Shown piece after piece: positions 44,104 through 52,572 of a stretch of 64,000 bases of DNA. The notes below the pieces were generated by a model. That model worked only from the letters and a program-made list of their open reading frames with translations. It had not been told where the DNA came from and searched no databases. This DNA is from Yinghuangia seranimata (GTDB taxonomy: Bacteria; Actinomycetota; Actinomycetes; Streptomycetales; Streptomycetaceae): the NCBI RefSeq assembly GCF_029953285.1, contig NZ_JASAOI010000047.1, forward strand, positions 1 through 64,000. The letters are read 5' to 3'. Within the stretch, counting starts at the first letter, position 1; each line of letters opens with the position of its first letter. The position numbers and the translations under genes are program-made.

Positions 44104-44574
44104 TCACAGCCGATGCTGGCGCCTGCGGAGTCGGCGGAGGTTGCGCAGGCCCCACACACCGGCTGAGGCGGCGAACAGGCATGCGGTGATCAGCAACCAG
44201 CGCGGCAGGAAGATCGATCCGTCCAGCCCCGTGGAGCGGTCGAAGGTGTCGACGACCACGCGGAGGATCTCGGGCAGCCACACCAGCAGGAGCAACAGCG
44301 ACAGGCAGGCCGGGAACCGCACGTAGTTGACGCCGGGGGCGGCCGGTCCGCGACTCACCGCCGAAGCAGCCTCCTGCGTGGTCCGGTCCCCGACGGAGTA
44401 GAGCGGGTACAGCACGAGGTCGTGGACGACCGCGGCGCCGACGAACCAGATCGCGACGCGGAGCGGCTCGTAGTCGAACAGCCGGATCGCGGCGTACGCG
44501 GCCAGGGCGAAGCAGCCCGCGAGGGCGAGCAGGTGCAGCGGACTCGCGCCGTACCAGCGGCGGAAGCGTGCCAT
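44104..44574 (-). CDS. Small membrane protein next to a molybdopterin oxidoreductase
   Basis: This 156-residue protein has four hydrophobic segments (about 10-28, 38-58, 92-112, 125-145). I do not recognise the family with certainty. The ATG at 44572-44574 is two bases after the stop of the Moco-oxidoreductase gene, a sign of translational coupling and shared function, perhaps as a membrane partner or electron-transfer accessory. The C-terminus is very Arg-rich (RNLRRLRRRQHRL). Confidence 0.7.
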   Translation of the reverse strand: MARFRRWYGASPLHLLALAGCFALAAYAAIRLFDYEPLRVAIWFVGAAVVHDLVLYPLYSVGDRTTQEAASAVSRGPAAPGVNYVRFPACLSLLLLLVWLPEILRVVVDTFDRSTGLDGSIFLPRWLLITACLFAASAGVWGLRNLRRLRRRQHRL

Positions 44575-44576
44575 GG

Positions 44577-45941
44577 TCACGTCCGGAAGGTGAGGCGGCC
44601 GACCCATTTGGTGTTGTGCACCCCCGGAGCCGCGGGGACGATCACGCGGGCCGGGTAGCCGTGGTCGGCGGACAGGTCGGCGCCGTTGACGCGCAGCGCG
44701 AGCAGCGAGCGCAGGTCGCGGACCTGGTTGCCGGCCAGGACCGTCGCCGTGAACGGCCCGCCGGTCTGCACCGATTGGACCAGCACCGCGCTGGGCCGCG
44801 GCACACCCGCCAGTTCCGCCAGGCGCAGCAGCGGCACGCCCGTCCAGTCCTGGTCGTCGGTGGACCAGCCCTCTACGCAGGCGATCGGCAGCGCGTGCGT
44901 CGACAAGGGCATCGCGAGCAGGTCCTCGCGGCTCAGGGTCTGCTCGGCCGGGCCGCCCGACAGGCGCAGCCGCCAGGCGGGTCCGATCTGTTCAGGCGTG
45001 ATGCCGACGTACGCGGCGGTCTTGTTGATCTGGAAGCCGTTCGGGCCGGAGCCCGGTTCGCGGCCCCGGGGCGCGAGAAGCGCGGTTTCGCGCCACGCGC
45101 CTCCGATGCTCTGCCCGGCCGTCGTCGCGAGCAGCACCAGTGAACCCGTGCCGACCAGGGCGAGCGCGCCGCGCCGGGACATCGTCGGGGCGGCCGGGTC
45201 GGCGGCCACCAGCCCGTCCGGGTCGGGCGGTTCGGGCACGGTGTGGGCGGTGTCGGTCCGCAGCTCCGCGCGCAGACTGCGCGAACGCAGGGCCGACAGC
45301 ATCCGGGGCGTCTTCAGGATCACGTGCGCGACGAACGCGCCGATGAACACCCATGCGCCGTACAGGTGCAGCCGGTAGAACGAGCCGGGAAACGCGTACC
45401 ACAGCTGGATGTTCATGATGCCGGTGACGAACTCGAAGATCACGCCGCCGACCAGGAGCAGCAGCGACAGGCGCTCCAGTGCCTGCGCCGCCGACCGGGC
45501 GGGAGGCCAGGTGAACAGCTTCGGGATCACCGACCACAGCTTGGCCAGCAGCACCGGCACGAGAACGATGCCGAGCGTCACGTGGACGCCTTGGAGCAGC
45601 CGGTACAGCCAGTACGGCCGCGTGGGCCAGTCGAACAGGTAGAACCCGAGGATCCCCTTGTCTGGCGTCAGGTCGTTGACGGGATCGACATCGGGGTCGT
45701 AGGCCGCGTACGACAGCAGGCCCGTCACCATCAGCGTGGTGATCCCGAACAGGAGGACCAGGCCGAACACGGCGGTGAGCCACGGCCCGCGGATCGGGCT
45801 GCGCCAGAACCCGGGCCGGAACGGGCCCGGCGGCGGATGCGCGGCGAGCCGTTCCTGTCCCCGCACTGCCGGACCGGCGGCGGCGTGGACCGCCCGGCTG
45901 ATCCGGCCCGGCTTCTGCTCCTCCGCGTCGTCCTCGGGCAA
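44577..45941 (-). CDS. Membrane-bound molybdopterin oxidoreductase with N-terminal cytochrome b561-like domain
   Basis: The 454-residue protein combines a four-helix membrane domain (helices near 57-78, 118-140, 163-183, 195-215, with His-containing VHVTLG and LYGAWVFIGAFVAHV as haem-ligand candidates) with a sulphite-oxidase-type molybdopterin domain (about 305-450). The Mo-ligating Cys is in ACVEGWS. A second hydrophobic segment near 258-276, preceded by SRR, leads to the extracytoplasmic catalytic domain. The reaction is oxygen-atom transfer with electrons passed to the membrane haem. The start is TTG at 45939-45941 behind GGAGGAGG. Confidence 0.88.
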   Translation of the reverse strand: MPEDDAEEQKPGRISRAVHAAAGPAVRGQERLAAHPPPGPFRPGFWRSPIRGPWLTAVFGLVLLFGITTLMVTGLLSYAAYDPDVDPVNDLTPDKGILGFYLFDWPTRPYWLYRLLQGVHVTLGIVLVPVLLAKLWSVIPKLFTWPPARSAAQALERLSLLLLVGGVIFEFVTGIMNIQLWYAFPGSFYRLHLYGAWVFIGAFVAHVILKTPRMLSALRSRSLRAELRTDTAHTVPEPPDPDGLVAADPAAPTMSRRGALALVGTGSLVLLATTAGQSIGGAWRETALLAPRGREPGSGPNGFQINKTAAYVGITPEQIGPAWRLRLSGGPAEQTLSREDLLAMPLSTHALPIACVEGWSTDDQDWTGVPLLRLAELAGVPRPSAVLVQSVQTGGPFTATVLAGNQVRDLRSLLALRVNGADLSADHGYPARVIVPAAPGVHNTKWVGRLTFRT

Positions 45942-46168
45942 GCCGCGCCTCCTCCCGGGTCCGGCGATACCACTAAAGGATCACGCCGGTACCGCAACAG
46001 CCCGGCCGACATCCCCCACAGCACAACGCAGTTCACCCGAACGGCGGTACACGGCCGTGTGCCCGGCCTGCCACACCGGCGGCGTCATGGTCATGGACGA
46101 CACGGCCGCCGCAGGGGGTCCCACGCCGCAACGCCGAATCGCGAGCCGGGGTCTGCCTCGATGGTCCG

Positions 46169-46471
46169 CTACTGGATGACCTCGTAGATCTCCTTGTAGC
46201 CGGATGTTGCGTTCCTGTTGAACGCGTCGATCAGCGACTGCGCGTCCGCATCCGGATTCACGAAGAACCCTCGCTCCATGGTGAAGTACTCGTCGAGGCT
46301 GTCGAATTCCCATTGGCCGACGACCGTGTCCATAGGGCCGGCGTAGTCGACGTAGATGCGCCGGTTCGTAAACCCGGCTTCTTCGAACACCGTGAAGAGG
46401 GCCTTGAACGCCGCCACGATCTCCGGCGCTTTCCCTCGTTCGGCTCTGTACACCTCGCGCATCATGTACAC
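46169..46471 (-). CDS. Small ferredoxin-fold (NIPSNAP-like) protein
   Basis: The roughly 100-residue protein has alternating strand and helix pattern (MMREVYRAERGKAPEIVAAF, RRIYVDYAGPMDTVVGQWEF, LDEYFTMERGFF) typical of dimeric alpha-beta-barrel proteins of the NIPSNAP or antibiotic-monooxygenase group. The function of this member is unknown. The start is uncertain: the GTG at 46469-46471 has AAAGG eight bases upstream, the ATG pair at 46460-46465 follows directly, and the frame is open to 46507. It stands alone between the Moco operon and the YCII remnant. Confidence 0.65.
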   Translation of the reverse strand: MYMMREVYRAERGKAPEIVAAFKALFTVFEEAGFTNRRIYVDYAGPMDTVVGQWEFDSLDEYFTMERGFFVNPDADAQSLIDAFNRNATSGYKEIYEVIQ

Positions 46472-46885
46472 GGCGATCGCCTTTCCGTTGCAGGACCCAA
46501 ATTCCATGGCCGGTGGCTGCTACCGCACCGGAGGAAGGCCGGTACGGCTGCCGCCGCCATCGTGGCAGTCGCCCTGCTGAGCGGCTTGTACGCCACGCGC
46601 AAACCGGTCGTAGAAGCATCAATTCCGCGTAACCGGGCATTCAGGGTTCCCTCCGCTTCTCCGCCAACTCCGGCTCCGCCGGCGAACACATGGCCGGCCA
46701 CCAGGAGTTGATCAAGCGCGGCCTGGACGACGGGGTCTTCCTCCTGGTCGGCAGCCCGTGACGACCGCCGTCTCCGGACTGGGGCGCCGTGACCGGTGGG
46801 GCGCTTGGGTGTGCCCGGGGGCGCTTCAGGTGGCGCAGGCGTGTTCCTGCGGGGTGGAAAGAGGGTGGATCGGAATAATCTCGCT
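46472..46885. other. Gene-poor stretch with a YCII-like fragment
   Basis: The only recognisable coding signal is the short fragment at 46690-46761. The rest shows no domain and is crossed by stops in every frame. It carries the promoters of the divergent small protein (minus) and the glycosyltransferase (plus). Confidence 0.45.
46690..46761 (+). pseudogene. Fragment of a YCII-family protein
   Basis: The 23-residue frame reads HQELIKRGLDDGVFLLVGSP and then stops. This matches the central helix-strand of YCII domains, small proteins with a ferredoxin fold. The N-terminal strand and the rest of the C-terminus are missing, and a stop closes the frame about 60 bases upstream. The call rests on a short match only. 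Confidence 0.4.
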
Positions 46886-48157
46886 GTGCGTGTTGCGATC
46901 ATGACGGCGGGTTCGCGAGGGGATGTGGCCCCGTTCACCGGGTTGGGTGCGGGGCTCGTGCGGAGGGGGTACGAGGTCACGCTCGTGACCCATGCCCGGT
47001 TCGAGCCGCTGGCGGCGGGGACGGGCATGCGGTTCCACGCCCTCCCGGTCGATCCGCAGGAGCAGTTGCGTTCGGAACGCGGGCGGGGGCTGCACCGCAG
47101 TGCCACCGGGCCGGGCAAGCTGATGCGGATGGTCGCGCTGGCCCGTGAGCTCGTCGGCGAGCTGACCGACGGGCTGGTCGGCGTCGCGCCCGGTCACGAT
47201 GTGTTGCTGACGTCCACGTCTCTGGCGCCGGTGGTCTGTACGCTCGCCGAGGCGCTTCGGGTGCCCAGTGTCGGCGCGTACCTGCAACCGCTGCATCCCA
47301 CACGGGTGTTCGCGCCACCGGTGGTGTCGGCTCGGTCGTTCGGCCCGGCCGTCAACCTCATGGCCGGGCACGCGGTCGACAGGGCGGTCGACCGCATCTT
47401 CACCGACGCGGCGCGCGACTTGCGCACGCGGTTGGGGTTGCCGCCGGTCGGGCTGGCCGCCTCGCGCCGGGAGCGTGAGCGTCGGCACTGGCCCGTGCGG
47501 TACGGGTTCAGCCCCACGATCGTGCCGCGCCCACGCGACTGGCGGCCGGGCCTCGACCCGGTGGGCTACTGGTGGACATACGACCAGCGCCGGCTGCCGG
47601 ACGAAGTCGAGGACTTCCTCGCGTCCGGTCCCGCCCCGGCGTTCGTCGGCCTGGGCAGTGCCACCGTCCCCGACGCCGCCCGGGTGAGCGCCGAAGTCGT
47701 CGCGGCCCTGCGTGCGGCCGGCCTACGGGGCGTCATCCAGCAGGGATGGGCCGGTCTCGCGGCCGACGGCGACGACATGCTGACCGTGGACGACGTACCT
47801 CACCACCTGCTCTTCCCGCGCACGGCCGCGGTGGTCCACCACTGCGGGGCCGGTACGACCGCCGCCGGCCTGCGGGCCGGCGTCCCGGCCGTCCCCGTCC
47901 CCATCCAATTCGACGCCGGATTCTGGGCCCGCCGCCTCGTCCGACTCGGAATCGCCCCCTGCACTGTGCCGCTGCGCACGCTGACCGCCGATGCCCTGGC
48001 TCCGGCCCTTGCCGAGGCCACGCGCAATCCGAGTCACGTCGCCCGAGCCCGCGCCGTCGCCGCGCGGCTGGCCGCGGAGGACGCCATCACGCCTGTCGAC
48101 TCCACCATCCGCCGTGTGGCGGGCCTCCCGGAGACACGCCGTCCGTCGAGCCGCTGA
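46886..48157 (+). CDS. GT1-family glycosyltransferase (macrolide/UDP-glucosyl type)
   Basis: This 423-residue enzyme has a GT-B fold: an N-terminal acceptor domain starting VRVAIMTAGSRGDVAPF and a C-terminal nucleotide-sugar domain with DDVPHHLLFP and the family motif HHCGAGTTAAGLRAGVPA near residue 320. It transfers a sugar from a nucleotide donor to a small hydrophobic acceptor such as a sterol, lipid or antibiotic. The start is GTG at 46886; an in-frame GTG at 46865 lies too close to its purine-rich site. It has no tailoring genes around it, suggesting detoxification or a stand-alone role rather than a biosynthetic cluster. Confidence 0.88.
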   Translation: MRVAIMTAGSRGDVAPFTGLGAGLVRRGYEVTLVTHARFEPLAAGTGMRFHALPVDPQEQLRSERGRGLHRSATGPGKLMRMVALARELVGELTDGLVGVAPGHDVLLTSTSLAPVVCTLAEALRVPSVGAYLQPLHPTRVFAPPVVSARSFGPAVNLMAGHAVDRAVDRIFTDAARDLRTRLGLPPVGLAASRRERERRHWPVRYGFSPTIVPRPRDWRPGLDPVGYWWTYDQRRLPDEVEDFLASGPAPAFVGLGSATVPDAARVSAEVVAALRAAGLRGVIQQGWAGLAADGDDMLTVDDVPHHLLFPRTAAVVHHCGAGTTAAGLRAGVPAVPVPIQFDAGFWARRLVRLGIAPCTVPLRTLTADALAPALAEATRNPSHVARARAVAARLAAEDAITPVDSTIRRVAGLPETRRPSSR

Positions 48158-48246
48158 CGCCGGTCACGACATCGTGAAACGCGAACCGCCGGTCGCTCTG
48201 GGGAGTCCTGCGCTCGGCGCGCCGGGCAGGAGACTGGCCACAGTGT

Positions 48247-48252
48247 TACAAC
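48247..48252 (+). promoter_or_regulatory. Putative -10 element matching that of the paralogous phosphatase gene
   Basis: TACAAC inside GTGTTACAAC lies 12 to 7 bases before the ATG at 48259, the same position as the related motif upstream of 13455. This supports a leaderless transcript and the upstream start. Confidence 0.45.
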
Positions 48253-48258
48253 TGGGAC

Positions 48259-51057
48259 ATGGCTTGGCGCCGTCGTCGATCGACGCGCTCGCCGTCTCCG
48301 AGCAGTATCGGGTCCGGGTCGCGCGGGGCGTCCTCGCGGCCCGGAGCCCCGAAGCGCCGGATGTGGGGGCTGCTGAGTCTCCGGAGCCTCGCCGGTCAGG
48401 TGTTCTGGCTGCAGGTGGCGGTGGTGGTGCTGCTGGCTGCCGCCGCGGCGGCGGCGTTGGTCGTGCAGGCTTACCGGGACAGCACCGACAAGGCACGCCA
48501 CGAGGCGGTCGGTGTCGCCGAGGCGTTTGCGCAGGCGCCGGGGACGGCGGAGGCGATAGAGAGCCCTGATCCGACCGCCGCGCTGCAGCCCGCCGCCCTG
48601 CGCACCGTGGAGCGTACCGGCGTCGCCTACGTGGCGGTGTTCAACGCCGACGGCGTCCGGGTCGCGCACACCATCCCCGGCCGGATCGGTCTCCGCCTCG
48701 ACATTCCCGCCGACGTGCGCCGGCGACTGGTCCAGGGCGAAACACTGGTCACAACGGTCTCGGCCACAGCCGGCCGGTCCATCGTCTCCACCACGCCGGT
48801 CTTCGCCTCGGACGGCCGCTTCGTCGGCGTCGTCGTCGCCGGGATCACCACCGGCCGCGTCGGCGACACCGTGAACCGGCAGCTGCCCCTGCTGCTGGGC
48901 GGCGCCGCCGTCGCGTTGACCCTCTCCGCGGGCGGAACCGCGCTGGTGAGCCGGCGGCTGCAGCGCCAGACACATGATCTCGGGCCGGCCGAGATCACGC
49001 GGATGTACGAGCACCATGACGCCGTCCTGCACGCGGTACGCGAAGGCGTGCTGATCACCGGGGCGGACGGGCGCGTGCTGCTCGCCAACGACGAGGCGCG
49101 CCGACTGCTCGACCTGCCGCCCGACGTCGAGCAGGGCGCCGTCGCGGACCTGCCCGTGGACCCCACGCTCGCCTCGCTGCTGGCCTCGGACCGGGTCGCC
49201 AACGACGAGGTGCACCTCGCGGGGGACCGGCTGCTGGCCGTCAACAAGCGGCCCACCGCGCCGTACGGGGGCCATGGAGGCAGCGTGGTGACGCTCCGCG
49301 ACACCACCGAGTTGCGGGCGCTGGCCGGGCGCGCCGACATCGCCCGCGAGCGGCTCCGCCTGCTGTACGACGCGGGCGTTCGGATCGGCACCACGCTCGA
49401 CGTCCACCGCACCGCCGAGGAGCTGGCGGGCGTGGCCGTGCCGCGCTTCGCCGAGACCGCCACCGTCGAGCTGCTGGAACCGGTGCTGCGGGGCGAGGAG
49501 CCGACCGGCACCGCCATGCGCCGCACCGCCCTGCGCGGCGGGCCGGACGACCACCCTCTGCGAGCGGTCGGCGAACCGTTCGATCTCACCCCCGGCACGC
49601 CGGTCGCCGCCGCCGTCGAGGACGGCCACGCCGTGCTCCACACCGACCTGGCCGCCGCCGACGGCCGGGGCCACGACCCGGAGCACGCCCGGCGGCTCGC
49701 CGAAACCGGATTCCACTCGCTGATCACTGTGCCGCTCCACGCCCGCGGCGTCGTACTGGGAGTGGCGACCTTCTGGCGACGTGCGGACGCCGAGCCGTAC
49801 GACGAGGAAGACCGCGCGGTCGCCGAAGAGCTGGCCGCCCGCGCCGCGCTGTCCATCGACAACGCGCGCCGCTACACCCGCGAGCACACCCTCGCCGTCA
49901 CCCTCCAGCGCAGCCTCCTGCCACGCGAACTGCCCGACCAGGACGCGCTTGAGGTCGCCTACCGCTACCTGCCGGCCCAAGCCGGCGTCGGCGGCGACTG
50001 GTTCGACGTCATCCCGCTGCCCGGAGCCCGGGTCGCGCTGGTCGTCGGCGACGTCGTCGGCCACGGCCTGCACGCGGCCGCCACCATGGGGCGGCTTCGC
50101 ACCGCCGCCCACAACTTCTCCACGCTCGACCTGCCGCCCGAGGAACTCATCGGCCGCCTGGACGAAGTGGTCACCCGCATCGACCAGGAGCAGGAGGACA
50201 CGATCGCGCAGATCACCGGCGCGACGTGCCTGTACGCGATCTACGACCCGGTGATCGGCCGGGTCACCCTGGCACGGGCCGGACACCCCGGGCCCGCGAT
50301 CGTGCTGCCCGACGGCAGCGTCACCTTCCCCGAGATCCCCGGGTCCCCGCCCTTGGGCCTGGCAGGCAACCAGCCGCTCGAATCCACCGAACTGGACCTG
50401 CCCGAAGGCTCGCGGCTCGTACTGTTCACAGACGGCCTGGTCGAGCACCGCGGCTCGGACATCGACGCCGGATTCCAGCGGCTGCGCACGGCACTGGCCG
50501 CCGGGGGGACCGAACGCACCCCCGAGCAGACGTGCACGGCGGTCATGGACGCGATGCTGCCTGAACACCCGAGCGACGACATCGCGCTCCTGGTGGCCCG
50601 GACCCGGCTCCTCCCACCCGACCACGTCGCCACCTGGGACGTGCCCTCGGACCCCCAGGAGGTAGCCCGTGTCCGCGCGGCGTGCACCGGCAGGCTGCAG
50701 GCATGGGGACTGGACGAGATCGCCTTCACCACCGAGCTCATCCTCAGCGAGCTCATCACCAACGCCATCCGGTACGCGACCCAGCCCATCCAGGTGCGGC
50801 TGCTGCACGACCACGCCCTGACCTGCGAAGTCTCGGACGGCAGCAGCACTTCGCCGCACCTGCGCCGCGCCGCAGCGACCGACGAGGGCGGGCGCGGCCT
50901 GTTCCTGGTCGCGCAGTTCGCGGACCGATGGGGCACCCGCTACACCGCGCGCGGCAAGGTCATCTGGTGCGAACAACAGTCCCTCCGCCCCGCAGACCGG
51001 CCCGACGACATCGACCCCGACGCCCTCCTCGCCGCATGGGACGACGATGAGCTTTGA
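48259..51057 (+). CDS. Membrane sensor fused to PAS, GAF, SpoIIE phosphatase and anti-sigma-type ATPase (paralogue)
   Basis: The 932-residue protein has the same order as its paralogue at 13455: membrane helix (about 50-72), CitA-like sensor, second helix (about 207-230), PAS, GAF (about 370-535), SpoIIE phosphatase with GGDWFDVIPL, VVGDVVGHG, ARAGHPGP and LFTDGLVEH, and an ATPase domain with ILSELITNAIRYA and DEGGRGLFLV. The two share long identical blocks, for example RMYEHHD followed by VLHAVREGVLI. The extra N-terminal Arg/Ser-rich tail depends on the ATG at 48259; an ATG at 48361 (MWGLLSLRS) is an alternative. It would act in a parallel stress-sigma pathway. Confidence 0.9.
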   Translation: MAWRRRRSTRSPSPSSIGSGSRGASSRPGAPKRRMWGLLSLRSLAGQVFWLQVAVVVLLAAAAAAALVVQAYRDSTDKARHEAVGVAEAFAQAPGTAEAIESPDPTAALQPAALRTVERTGVAYVAVFNADGVRVAHTIPGRIGLRLDIPADVRRRLVQGETLVTTVSATAGRSIVSTTPVFASDGRFVGVVVAGITTGRVGDTVNRQLPLLLGGAAVALTLSAGGTALVSRRLQRQTHDLGPAEITRMYEHHDAVLHAVREGVLITGADGRVLLANDEARRLLDLPPDVEQGAVADLPVDPTLASLLASDRVANDEVHLAGDRLLAVNKRPTAPYGGHGGSVVTLRDTTELRALAGRADIARERLRLLYDAGVRIGTTLDVHRTAEELAGVAVPRFAETATVELLEPVLRGEEPTGTAMRRTALRGGPDDHPLRAVGEPFDLTPGTPVAAAVEDGHAVLHTDLAAADGRGHDPEHARRLAETGFHSLITVPLHARGVVLGVATFWRRADAEPYDEEDRAVAEELAARAALSIDNARRYTREHTLAVTLQRSLLPRELPDQDALEVAYRYLPAQAGVGGDWFDVIPLPGARVALVVGDVVGHGLHAAATMGRLRTAAHNFSTLDLPPEELIGRLDEVVTRIDQEQEDTIAQITGATCLYAIYDPVIGRVTLARAGHPGPAIVLPDGSVTFPEIPGSPPLGLAGNQPLESTELDLPEGSRLVLFTDGLVEHRGSDIDAGFQRLRTALAAGGTERTPEQTCTAVMDAMLPEHPSDDIALLVARTRLLPPDHVATWDVPSDPQEVARVRAACTGRLQAWGLDEIAFTTELILSELITNAIRYATQPIQVRLLHDHALTCEVSDGSSTSPHLRRAAATDEGGRGLFLVAQFADRWGTRYTARGKVIWCEQQSLRPADRPDDIDPDALLAAWDDDEL

Positions 51058-51199
51058 GCGCGGACACTGAGCGGTGCCCGACGCCGACGGCTCGGCCCTC
51101 GAACCGCGCGCGTTCGCGGCCCGGGCATCGGTGGAGTTCTCCGTCTCACCGGCGCCCGCATTGAAGAGATGCTGGAGGTCGGCCACCGCAGCATGTGTG

Positions 51200-51480
51200 T
51201 GGCTGCCCGAGCTCGGCGGCGAAGTCGACCCGGAGATTGCTGCGCATGACGAACTGATGGTGTTGCTGGGTGACTTGGCCAAGCGCGAGGTCGTCCGTGC
51301 TCGGATCCGGGCGCGGATGACGATGACCCTGCAGGCCCCGGACCAAGGCCGCTGTCTCGGCGGGCGGCCGCCGTACGGCTATCGGCTTGTGGACGCAGGG
51401 CCGCATGCGACTCGTGGGCTCGCGCGCCGCGGGGTTCGCCTCCCATGCTTGGACGTCGACCCGATGAACGGCGGTCCCGT
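51200..51480 (+). pseudogene. Fragment of a large serine recombinase
   Basis: From about 51200 the frame reads VWLPELGGEVDPE, then HDELMVLLGDLAKREVVRAR, then LGGRPPYGYRLVDAGPH and LDVDP. This is the inner part of the recombinase domain found in actinomycete serine recombinases, after the catalytic resolvase domain and before the zinc ribbon. The N-terminal catalytic Ser domain and the C-terminal half are both missing. It is a decayed remnant of a mobile element or prophage, abutting the truncated alcohol dehydrogenase gene on the opposite strand. Confidence 0.72.
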
Positions 51481-51481
51481 G

Positions 51482-52138
51482 TCAGGGCGCCAGCACGATT
51501 TTGATGGCGCCGGCGGTCGGGTCGGCGGCGCGGCTGAATGCTTCGGCGGCGTCGTCGAGGCCGAACCGGTGGGTGACCAGCACGTCGGGCAGGTGCGGGA
51601 CGTCGCGGAGGACTTCGGCGGCGGCGGCGAACTCCTCGGTGCCGTGGTGGTGTCCGTAGGTGAACGCCGGGACGATGCCGATCTCCTTCATCTGCACTGT
51701 CACGCTCATGGACACCGGTGTCCAGAAGGATCCGAGGAGGACCAGCGTGCCGCCGGGCCGGGCGTGTTCGACGGCCAGGTCGAAGGACGCCTGCACGCCG
51801 GCGGCGTCGATGACGACGTCGTACTCGCCCTGCGCCCCGATCCGCGCGCCGAGCGCCTCGCCGGCTTCGGCGCGGTAGCGCTGCGGCTCGGTCAGCGTCA
51901 CCTCCGCGCCCGCGTGTTGCGCGCAGGCGACCGCGCACAGCCCGATCGGGCCGCCGCCGACGACCAGGACGCGGCGCTCGGCGACCGGCCCCGCGCGGTT
52001 GACGCCGTGCAGGGCGACGGCCAGCGCTTCCACCAGGGCCGCGTCGCGGACGTCGACGCCGTCCGGCAGCGTGAAGACCATGGCCGAGTCGACCAGCACG
52101 CGGTCGGCCATGCCGCCGTCCAGGGTGACGCCGTACAT
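51482..52138 (-). pseudogene. Truncated zinc-type alcohol dehydrogenase (N-terminal domain lost)
   Basis: The intact part starts at MYGVTLDGGMADRVLVD and includes the Rossmann fold with VLVVGGGPIGLCAVA and the C-terminus to IKIVLAP. In family members about 120 further residues precede this, bearing the catalytic zinc ligands and GroES fold. They are absent: the region 52139-52300 encodes only low-complexity frames, although VEPAGVEFGGEGPAA in a shifted frame may be a decayed piece. Without the zinc site the product should be inactive. It may have been damaged by the same event that left the recombinase fragment. Confidence 0.72.
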
Positions 52139-52572
52139 GCGTTCGCCGCGGGGCCTTCGCCGCCGAACTCCACGCCTGCCGGCTCGACTCCGCCCGCCCC
52201 CGTCGCGGTGAACCGATCCACGTACGCCCCCTTGCTGTTCCGGTGGCTGTTGCGATCGTTGCGCGACCAGAACGTCGGAGCCGGCGCGAGAGGTCAACCT
52301 GCATGGCCGACAGCGGAGCGGTGAAGGAAACAGCCTGAAATTCGGCGGATTTCGTCACCCGCTGATGCCTCTGGCCGCGCCATGACCCCTGCGGTACGAA
52401 TGCCGCGCGACGAGCGGAACGACGGCTTCACCCTGCGACTGCGGGCGGTACACCGTGCAGGCGTGGAGCGGCTCGATCGCGGCGGCCACCGTCCAGGGCC
52501 GTGGCACGCGGCGCCCCTGTTCCGGGCCGCCGCGGTGTCGACCTGCCCGCCTGCGTCCCCCAGGAGGACGAC
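52139..52572. other. Degraded 5' side of the dehydrogenase and leader of the carboxylesterase
   Basis: These 434 bases contain no convincing gene. The left half holds out-of-frame pieces that may once have encoded the dehydrogenase N-terminus; the right half carries the carboxylesterase promoter and the strong AGGAGGA ribosome site at 52562-52568. Confidence 0.5.

Noticed and set aside
45942-46168. Short frame with CPACHTGG resembling a haem or zinc motif
   Set aside because: It has no start with a ribosome site and no further similarity; the motif is likely accidental.
46886-51057. A natural-product cluster around the glycosyltransferase
   Set aside because: No biosynthetic core or tailoring genes are nearby; neighbours are regulatory and unrelated.
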